A stretch of 64,000 nucleotides of DNA from CBDBGD01 sp965205235 (GTDB lineage Bacteria; Chloroflexota; Dehalococcoidia; Lucifugimonadales; UBA1127), in the NCBI GenBank assembly GCA_965205235.1, contig CBDBGD010000008.1, positions 248,001 to 312,000 of the forward strand. The letters are read 5' to 3'. Under the pieces are notes generated by a model. The model ran no database searches and had not been told where the DNA came from. It was given only the letters and a program-made list of their open reading frames with translations. Shown here one piece after another: positions 58,516 to 64,000 of the stretch; position 1 is the stretch's first letter; the number at the start of each line of letters is the position of its first letter. The translations under genes were made by a program, and so were the position numbers.

Positions 58516-58716
58516 ATGATCGCGAGAGTACCCCTGGTCCTGGAGCCGCAGCCGGAAGGTGGCTACACCGTCACCTCCCCCTTGCTGCCGGAGCTCGTCA
58601 CCGAGGGTGATACCGTCGCCGAGGCCCTGGCCAACGCCCAGGACGCATTCGCGGCCGTCGCGGAGATCTACGAGGACCGGGGGCTGTGGCGTCGCAACCC
58701 ATGGGCCTCACTGTAG
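58516..58716 (+). CDS. HicB-like protein
   Basis: A 66-residue protein: VPLVLEPQPEGGYTVTSPLL, PELVTEGDTVAEALANAQDA and an ending YEDRG. This is the RNase-H-like fold of HicB antitoxins (P-E-x-x-G-Y-x-v ... T-x-G-x-T-x-x-E-A-x-x-N-A). No HicA toxin gene is adjacent and the usual DNA-binding C-terminus is missing, so it is a solitary or truncated member. Its end overlaps the convergent recQ gene by 49 bases. Confidence 0.7.
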   Translation: MIARVPLVLEPQPEGGYTVTSPLLPELVTEGDTVAEALANAQDAFAAVAEIYEDRGLWRRNPWASL

Positions 58717-60215
58717 CTGCGGATGACCTCCAAGAACTCAGGGCCGTATTCCTCCAGCTTCCTCTTTCCTACACCCGGGATACGTGCGAACTCCACCATG
58801 GTCAATGGCAAGTCCGCAGCCATATAGCGGAGCGATACGTCACCGAAGACAACGAACGCCGGTTTGCCGCGTGCCAAGTCCCTTCGCAGGGCTTTCAGTT
58901 CCTCGAACAGGCCCCGATCGTATTCCAAGTTCTGCCACGACACCCTGGGTCGCGGGACTACTGCCTTTCGCACAGCAGCCTTACGTTCGGGCCTCTGAGA
59001 CGAGACACGTGCGCGCCTCCTCAGGCAGTTGTCGCAGGCGCCGCAGTTTTCATTCTCAAACGGCTCTCCGAAGTATCCGAGGAGAAAGCGGCGTCGACAG
59101 GCCCGCAGTCGGGCGAACCCCGCCATCGCGGCCAGCTTCCGGCGATCGTTTCGCTGCTCAGCCGCGTCCTCCATTTGGTCGATGAAATAGTCATACGTTT
59201 CCTTGTCGTCCTCGGAGAAGAAGAGTACGCAGTCGCTGGGAAGCCCATCCCTACCGGCCCGGCCTGTTTCCTGGTAGTAGGCTTCTAGGGACTTGGGCAG
59301 AGTGTGATGGGCCACCAAGCGAATGTCCGGCTTGTCAATACCCATTCCGAAGGCCATGGTGGCCACGATGATAGGCACGCGATCGTGGATGAAGTCCTCC
59401 TGCGTCCGTCGTCGTGTATCGGCGTCCATCCCTCCGTGGTAGGGCCGCGCAACCAATCCCTGCGCATTGAGACTTGCCGCTAGGTTCTCCGTCTCCTGTT
59501 TCTTGAAACAGTAAATGATCGCTGACTGGTCCCGTCTATGGCGGAGCAGCGACAACAGCTGCCCAAAAGCGTTTCCCTTGAGAAGGACGGAGTAGTTCAG
59601 GTTCTTCCGGTTGAAGCTGGACTGGAAGACGGAGGCTCGCCGCATGGCGAGTTGGGCCATGATGTCTTCGCGCACCCGCTTGGTCGCCGTGGCGGTCAGC
59701 GCGATCACCGGCACGGATGGAAACTCCTGTCTGAGCTGTCGGAGGTTCCGGTAGTCGGGGCGGAACTCGTGTCCCCACTCGGAGATGCAGTGGGCCTCAT
59801 CGATGGCTATCAGGGAAATGTGAAGACGCTGGAGGTAGCGACGGAAGCCTTCCATCGCCAGCCTCTCCGGCGCAACGTAGAGGAGCTTGACCTGGCCCTT
59901 CCCAAGCTGCGCCTGCACCTCCGCCATCTCCTGTGGTCGCAGGGAGCTGTTGAGGAAGCGAGCAGGTATGCCGTTGGCGTTCAGGGCGTCGGCCTGGTCC
60001 TTCATCAGCGCGATGAGCGGAGACACCACCAGCGTGACGCCGTCGAGGAGTAGGGCGGGAAGCTGGTAGCAGATGGACTTGCCGCCGCCGGTGGGCATCA
60101 GGACCAGGCTGTCGCGGCGCGCCAGCGTGTTGGCTACAATCTCTTCTTGCAGGGGGCGGAAGGCGTCGTAGCCGAACCGCCTCTTCAGGACCTCAAGCGG
60201 GGAGCTGCTTTGCAT
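58668..60215 (-). CDS. recQ: RecQ-family ATP-dependent DNA helicase
   Basis: A 515-residue SF2 helicase. Motif 0 FRPLQEEIV, Walker A PTGGGKS (41-47), DEAH (139-142) in AIDEAHCISEWGHEFRPDYR, motif III ALTATATKRV, and motif VI QETGRAGRDG. The zinc-binding region shows CRRRFLLGYFGEPF then CGACDNC. An HRDC-like domain ends the protein (ARGKPAFVVFGDVSLRYMA, GVGKRKLEEYG). The winged-helix RQC domain normally between zinc region and HRDC seems replaced by a short basic linker, so the protein is shorter than E. coli RecQ (609). Confidence 0.88.
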   Translation of the reverse strand: MQSSSPLEVLKRRFGYDAFRPLQEEIVANTLARRDSLVLMPTGGGKSICYQLPALLLDGVTLVVSPLIALMKDQADALNANGIPARFLNSSLRPQEMAEVQAQLGKGQVKLLYVAPERLAMEGFRRYLQRLHISLIAIDEAHCISEWGHEFRPDYRNLRQLRQEFPSVPVIALTATATKRVREDIMAQLAMRRASVFQSSFNRKNLNYSVLLKGNAFGQLLSLLRHRRDQSAIIYCFKKQETENLAASLNAQGLVARPYHGGMDADTRRRTQEDFIHDRVPIIVATMAFGMGIDKPDIRLVAHHTLPKSLEAYYQETGRAGRDGLPSDCVLFFSEDDKETYDYFIDQMEDAAEQRNDRRKLAAMAGFARLRACRRRFLLGYFGEPFENENCGACDNCLRRRARVSSQRPERKAAVRKAVVPRPRVSWQNLEYDRGLFEELKALRRDLARGKPAFVVFGDVSLRYMAADLPLTMVEFARIPGVGKRKLEEYGPEFLEVIRSYSEAHGLRRHSPRSS

Positions 60216-61610
60216 CTACCCCGGCCGCTTCTGGTACCACCCGGCGCGCTGCTGGTACGCGTACGATGCCCGCAGCACCGTCGCCTCGTCGTCCGGGCGG
60301 CCCATGAGCTGGATGCCCGCGGGCAGGCCTGCGCTCGTGAACCCGCACGGCACGCATATCGTCGGCAGGCCCGTCTCGTTCGCCAGCGACATGAACCCCT
60401 CGCCCTTCCACCGCCCCAGCGGCTCGAACCCCTCGAAGCTCGGCGCGGGGCTGCGGCTGCCCGGCAGCGCCACCAGGTCCACGCGCTCCAGCGCCGCCGC
60501 CGTCTCCCGACGGATGCGGCTCCGCACCCGCTGCGCCTGCACGTAGTCCGACGACGTCACCAGCGCGCCGGTCGAGAACCTGGCCCGCACGATCTCGCCG
60601 TAGTTCTCCGGCTGCGTCTGCAGGTTCGCCCGATGGTACGCGAACGCCTCCGACAGCATGATGACCGAGTTCGCGGCGTCGCCGTAGATGGCGCTGGGGA
60701 TCTCGATCTCCTCTATCTCCGCGCCCAGCGCGGCGAGCGCATCGAGCGCCGCGTCGAAGGCCGCCAGCGTGTCCGGGTCCATCGGCTCGTCGCCGCGGTT
60801 GATGAACGAGCGGAGCACGCCCACGCGCAGCCCGCGCACGTCCTCGACCAGCGACGCTGCGTAGTCGGGCACGGGCGTCGAGCGGCACGTGGGGTCGGCG
60901 GGGTCGCGCCCGGCGATGGCCTGTAGCATGTAGGCCGAGTCCTCCACCGTCCACGTCATCGGCCCCACGTGGTCCAGCGACCAGCTCAGCGGCAGCACGC
61001 CCGCACGGCTCACCCGCCCGTACGTCGGCTTCAGGCCGACGATGCCGCACGCCGACGCCGGCCCCCGGATGCTGCCTCCCGTGTCCGAGCCCAGCGAGCC
61101 CATGCACAGCCCCGCCGCCACCGCCGCGCCGGACCCGCTGCTCGACCCGCCGGGGATGTGGTCGAGGTTCCACGGGTTGCGCGCCGGCTCGAAGAGGCTC
61201 GTCGGCGGGCCGCCCAGGGCGAACTCGTGCATCGCCAGCTTGCCCAGCAGCACCGTCCCCGCCGCCTTCAGCCGCGCCACCACCGTCGCGTCCTGCGTCG
61301 GCACCCGGTGCTCCAGCACCTTCGACTGCGCCGTCGTGCGCACGCCCGCCGTGTCGTACAGGTCCTTCAGGGCGATGGGGATGCCGTGCAGCGGGCCCCG
61401 GTACTCGCCCGCGGCGATGGCCGACTCCGCCGCCCGCGCCTCCTCGATGGCCGAGTCCGCCAGCACCGTCACGTACGAGTTCAGCCCGCCGTCCACGGCC
61501 TCGATGCGGTCCAGGAACGCCTGCGTCAGCTCCACCGGCGATAGCTGCTTCGATTCCAGCAGCAGCGCCGCCTCCGGGATCGTCAGGTAGTACAGCGCCT
61601 TGTCAGCCAT
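60216..61610 (-). CDS. Amidase signature family enzyme (GatA-like)
   Basis: A 464-residue amidase. The catalytic triad is visible: Lys in PIALKDLYDTAG, cis-Ser in PGGSSSGSGAAVAAG and nucleophilic Ser in GSDTGGSIRGPAS. This is the GatA/AtzF group, but since no gatB or gatC follows it may hydrolyse a small amide rather than amidate tRNA. The ATG at 61610 overlaps the end of the small gene at 61603 by 8 bases; a TTG at 61613 is the alternative. Directly precedes recQ by one base, unusual tight spacing. Confidence 0.85.
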   Translation of the reverse strand: MADKALYYLTIPEAALLLESKQLSPVELTQAFLDRIEAVDGGLNSYVTVLADSAIEEARAAESAIAAGEYRGPLHGIPIALKDLYDTAGVRTTAQSKVLEHRVPTQDATVVARLKAAGTVLLGKLAMHEFALGGPPTSLFEPARNPWNLDHIPGGSSSGSGAAVAAGLCMGSLGSDTGGSIRGPASACGIVGLKPTYGRVSRAGVLPLSWSLDHVGPMTWTVEDSAYMLQAIAGRDPADPTCRSTPVPDYAASLVEDVRGLRVGVLRSFINRGDEPMDPDTLAAFDAALDALAALGAEIEEIEIPSAIYGDAANSVIMLSEAFAYHRANLQTQPENYGEIVRARFSTGALVTSSDYVQAQRVRSRIRRETAAALERVDLVALPGSRSPAPSFEGFEPLGRWKGEGFMSLANETGLPTICVPCGFTSAGLPAGIQLMGRPDDEATVLRASYAYQQRAGWYQKRPG

Positions 61611-61842
61611 CAAGTGCCCCCTCTCCCCCTGGGAGAGGGTTGGGGTGAGGGTCCCCCGCCCACGGGCTCTCCTCCGGCGTGAAGGTGGCCGCAGGCTCCT
61701 CAGCCTCGGGCAGCTCCACCGAGTACAGCAGGTCCAGGCGGTTCAGGTACTCCTCGGCCAGCGGGCGCAGGCGCTCCAGCTCCTCCGGCGGAAGCTGCAA
61801 GCCGCCGCGCTCGAACAGCGTGCGAAGCTCGCGTTCGTCCAT
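61603..61842 (-). CDS. Small partner of amidase (AtzG/GatC-like)
   Basis: A 79-residue protein. The first 45 residues (ERELRTLFERGGLQLPPEEL, LRPLAEEYLNRLDLLYSVEL) form two amphipathic helices like AtzG/DUF4089 or GatC small subunits that stabilise amidases. The last 20 residues (DPHPNPLPGGEGALDG) are encoded by the dispersed palindromic repeat, so the repeat has inserted into or extended the gene. Confidence 0.65.
   Translation of the reverse strand: MDERELRTLFERGGLQLPPEELERLRPLAEEYLNRLDLLYSVELPEAEEPAATFTPEESPWAGDPHPNPLPGGEGALDG
61616..61651. repeat. Palindromic intergenic repeat, copy 2
   Basis: Same sequence class as 58281-58316: CCCTCTCCC-(CCT)-GGGAGAGGG then TTGGGGTGAGGG. Here it lies within the 3' end of a coding frame, adding HPNPLPGGEGA to the amidase partner. 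Confidence 0.7.
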
Positions 61843-62096
61843 AGTCGCTCCTTGCTCGTGCCATGGTGGTCGGACGAGGCCATTATCGCCCCCGCCCGAT
61901 GCACGTCAAGGCCCGCTGTGCCAGGGGGTATCCAGAGAGGTCTTCCCTTCTCTAGGGCGGCGAGCCGTTTCGGGGGATGTGCTCCGGCTTTCAGCACCAA
62001 CCAACCGTCGAGGGCGAACAGGTGGGCCAGACAACGCCGCCCCCCGCCGAATGGTAGAATGGCTCGCGTAACAGCACGCCCTTCGAGGGGGGACGC

Positions 62097-62414
62097 ATGA
62101 GGGACACTGACACCCCAATCTCCGCACAGCGAAAGAGACATACCAGGCCTCCGGATCGCACGAAAGAAGAGACGGCACGCCTCGGCAAAGCGATATACGA
62201 GCGGGACATCCGCCGGCAGGTTGAAGCCGACCACCATGGAGAGGTCGTCGCCATCGACGTGGAGAGCGGCAGTTGGGCCCTCGGAGACAACGTCATCGCC
62301 GCGACCGACCGCCTTTGGGTCCAACACCCGGCTGCCCATGACATCTGGTGCCTACGAGTCGGGCATCGGGCGCTCTATCGCTTCGGGGGTCGTCCCCTTC
62401 GGAGAGTCGAGTGA
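62097..62414 (+). CDS. Partner protein of retropepsin-like gene, second copy
   Basis: A 105-residue paralogue of the protein at 56544: TARLGKAIYERDIRRQVEAD, HHGEVVAIDVESGSWALGDN, WCLRVGHRALYRFGGRP. It is complete and followed by a four-base overlap (GTGA) with a truncated aspartic protease frame. A TAGAAT box lies 40 bases upstream of the start. Outside the element bounds, on the opposite strand from the first copy. Confidence 0.65.
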   Translation: MRDTDTPISAQRKRHTRPPDRTKEETARLGKAIYERDIRRQVEADHHGEVVAIDVESGSWALGDNVIAATDRLWVQHPAAHDIWCLRVGHRALYRFGGRPLRRVE

Positions 62415-62611
62415 TACAGGGTGAGGTGAACGCCGCCTATGAGCCGGTGATTACCCTTGGCGTACAGGGTCCATCGGGGCAGGCAAGAGAGATCGAAGCC
62501 GTGGTCGACACCGGTTTCACAGGATTCCTGACCGTGACTCCGGCCATGGTGGAGGAGTTGGGACTGCGATTCCGAAGCAGAGCATGGGCACTCCTGGCCC
62601 CGCCGAGGTGA
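62411..62611 (+). pseudogene. Truncated retropepsin-like protease
   Basis: GTG 62411 opens a copy of the protease at 56176: IQGEVNAAYEPVITLGVQGP, then the active-site motif EAVVDTGFTGFLTVTPAMVE. After LGLRFRS the homology stops and the frame ends within 10 residues. The second half including the conserved LLG-type motif is missing, so no active enzyme is expected. The break is joined to a HsdS-like remnant. Confidence 0.65.
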
Positions 62612-62766
62612 CACTGGACGCGATGGACAAACACATGCTGCCCCTGCTCAACAAGTCTGTGCCGCTAAGCCTCCAATCCCGCTCCCTCGCCGCGCAGCGG
62701 GATGCGCTGTTGCCGCGTCTGGTGTCGGGAGAGAGAGAACTATGTATACGAAGCGAATTCAGCTAG
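62606..62766 (+). pseudogene. Remnant of type I restriction HsdS C-terminus
   Basis: In another frame, following the break, comes SLQSRSLAAQRDALLPRLVS then GERELCI. The LAxxRDALLPxLxSGE pattern is the conserved end of many HsdS specificity subunits. Nothing upstream belongs to hsdS, so only its last 45 codons remain. It marks a recombination scar at the border of the AT-richer DNA that follows. Confidence 0.6.
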
Positions 62767-64000
62767 TCAACTATGGACCTCTCGAAAGACTCGACATCGA
62801 GTTTCCCTTCGAGGGCGAGACTCCCAAACCAGTCGTGCTGGTCGGTGAGAATGGTTCTGGAAAGAGCATCCTGCTATCTCATATCGTAAACGGGCTCATT
62901 GCAGCCAAAGGAGTTGCCTTTCCGGAATCCTCTGAGGTTGAACTGGACAAGGTCTACAAGCTGCGGAGTAGCTCCTACATTAGGCCGGAAAGTGAGTACT
63001 ACTTCGGCAGGGTTGACTTTGAGGGCTCATTCTTTGCGAGCGAACTACGGACACGGCGCAATAAGAAAGACTATCCTGACGTTCCCGCGGGTATTCCAAG
63101 CACTGCGGTCCACGCTATCTGGGACAAATTGGAGCCCGAAAGGAACGATCACTATGACTCGAACCTCATTCGCGATCCCAGCACGAAGAAGAAGGTCGAA
63201 GAGATATTTGCAAAGAACTGTGTGCTCTACTTTCCCTTTAATCGCTTTGAAGAACCGGCCTGGCTCAATGAAGAAAACTTGAAAGCCCGCGCCCAATACA
63301 TGGATCTAAGACGTCTCACCGGACAGACTAGCCGCAAAGTCATCGCATCTTCCCCGCTCCACGACAATCAAGACTGGCTTTTTGAATTAGCTTACGATAG
63401 GGCGGTCTTGGAACTTCAGACTCAGAGCTTCCGTCTCCCCGTCAACGACGGCAGCAAAACAATTCCACTACCTTTGTTCTTGGGCTATTCAGGACATGCA
63501 GCCAAAACATATGACGCTGCACTTGACATAGTTCGAGCAATTGCAAGAAGGGCAGATGTCAGATTTGGGATAGCCAGACGCCACAATAGAGTCGTGTCAA
63601 TCATGTCCGAGGTAGGCCTGGAAGCGAGGCAGTTGGTACCGAATATCTTCCAGCTCTCTAGCGGGGAGACTTCCTTGCTTAACCTCTTCCTATCTATCCT
63701 GCGCGACTTCGACTTGTCAGGCAGTACATTCTCCAGTGCCGCTGACATACGAGGAATCGTAGTAGTGGATGAGATAGACTTGCACCTACATGCGGTCCAT
63801 CAGCATGAGGTGCTCCCAGAACTGATTCAGATGTTTCCCAAGGTTCAATTCGTGGTGACAACACACTCGCCTCTCTTTGTCCTAGGCATGCAGAGGGCTT
63901 TAGGAGAAGGGGGTTTCGCTCTCTATCGCCTACCTCAGGGGCAGCAAATCAGCCCGGAAGAGTTCAGTGAATTCGGCGAGGCCTATCGGGCCTTCGCCGC
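62742..64000 (+). CDS. AAA (ABC-type) ATPase, likely defence component, cut by window edge
   Basis: The frame from ATG 62742 is open to the end of the window (at least 419 codons). N-terminus: RIQLVNYGPLERLDIEFPF, Walker A VGENGSGKSILLSHIV; later the ABC-like signature LSSGETSLLNLFL, Walker B IVVVDEIDLHLHAVHQHEVL and the switch FVVTTHSPLF. This is the AAA_15/AAA_21 type found in OLD, Septu, Gabija-like and retron defence systems, where it works with a nuclease encoded downstream. GAGAGAGAAC precedes the ATG. Codon use is AT-richer than the host genes. Confidence 0.75.
   Translation, partial: MYTKRIQLVNYGPLERLDIEFPFEGETPKPVVLVGENGSGKSILLSHIVNGLIAAKGVAFPESSEVELDKVYKLRSSSYIRPESEYYFGRVDFEGSFFASELRTRRNKKDYPDVPAGIPSTAVHAIWDKLEPERNDHYDSNLIRDPSTKKKVEEIFAKNCVLYFPFNRFEEPAWLNEENLKARAQYMDLRRLTGQTSRKVIASSPLHDNQDWLFELAYDRAVLELQTQSFRLPVNDGSKTIPLPLFLGYSGHAAKTYDAALDIVRAIARRADVRFGIARRHNRVVSIMSEVGLEARQLVPNIFQLSSGETSLLNLFLSILRDFDLSGSTFSSAADIRGIVVVDEIDLHLHAVHQHEVLPELIQMFPKVQFVVTTHSPLFVLGMQRALGEGGFALYRLPQGQQISPEEFSEFGEAYRAFA

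Overview
The window is a 64 kb piece of a GC-rich bacterial chromosome. Host-type genes sit at both ends and about 46 kb of accessory DNA lies between them. The host gene repertoire (PuuE-type deacetylase, GatA-type amidase with a small partner, several short-chain dehydrogenases, FAD amine-oxidase, ABC-2 exporters), the retropepsin-like gene pair and an NHLP-clan-like small protein suggest a Chloroflexota lineage, possibly Dehalococcoidia/SAR202-like. This is inference from gene flavour; there is no rRNA or phylogenetic marker to prove it.

Left host block (1-10.67 kb). A low-GC DUF4145-like gene end, a PuuE-like deacetylase and a lipoprotein are followed by a minus-strand operon. That operon holds a scramblase/LURP-like protein, two ABC ATPase/permease pairs coupled by ATGA overlaps, and a membrane protein. 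Divergent from it is a peroxiredoxin-like lipoprotein whose active-site codon is TGA followed by a bacterial SECIS-like hairpin, so it is probably a selenoprotein. A lipoprotein, a FAD oxidoreductase and an SDR complete the block.

Accessory element (about 10.7-57.1 kb), probably an integrative conjugative element. It begins with a large serine recombinase preceded by a ribbon-helix-helix regulator with a near-consensus promoter and a perfect palindromic operator, next to a complete IS481/IS3-like insertion sequence. Two AT-richer unknown genes and a toxin-antitoxin-like pair follow. A minus-strand transfer operon (17.2-29.1 kb) encodes HTH regulators, a Replic_Relax protein, a coupling ATPase, a VirB4 ATPase, two VirB2/TrbC-like proteins, a PrgI-type membrane protein and a VirB6-like protein. 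Divergent from it is a plus-strand DNA-maintenance operon (29.5-42.5 kb): DNA-binding coiled-coil protein, DnaG-like primase, Rad52-like annealing protein, Cas4/RecB-like nuclease, SSB, RadC, papain-fold-like protein, adenine methyltransferase and SNF2-type helicase. Strong GC-rich hairpins separate most of these genes.

Surface-protein locus (43-55 kb). A gene of about 9.3 kb for a secreted FN3/GLUG adhesin-like protein carries many frameshifts and has a 24-nt G/C homopolymer just upstream of its start. A divergent gene encodes a GAF-PAS-histidine kinase-REC-winged-helix fusion. A low-GC DUF2806-like gene and a retropepsin-like pair follow, ending at tRNA-Ile(GAT). The last 11 nt of that tRNA recur at the end of the recombinase gene, a possible attachment-site pair.

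Right host block (57.2-64 kb). NHLP-clan-like small protein, SDR, HicB-like protein, RecQ and amidase with a small partner come first. A second, truncated retropepsin pair is then joined to a HsdS remnant, followed by a low-GC AAA ATPase cut by the window edge, which looks like a defence gene.
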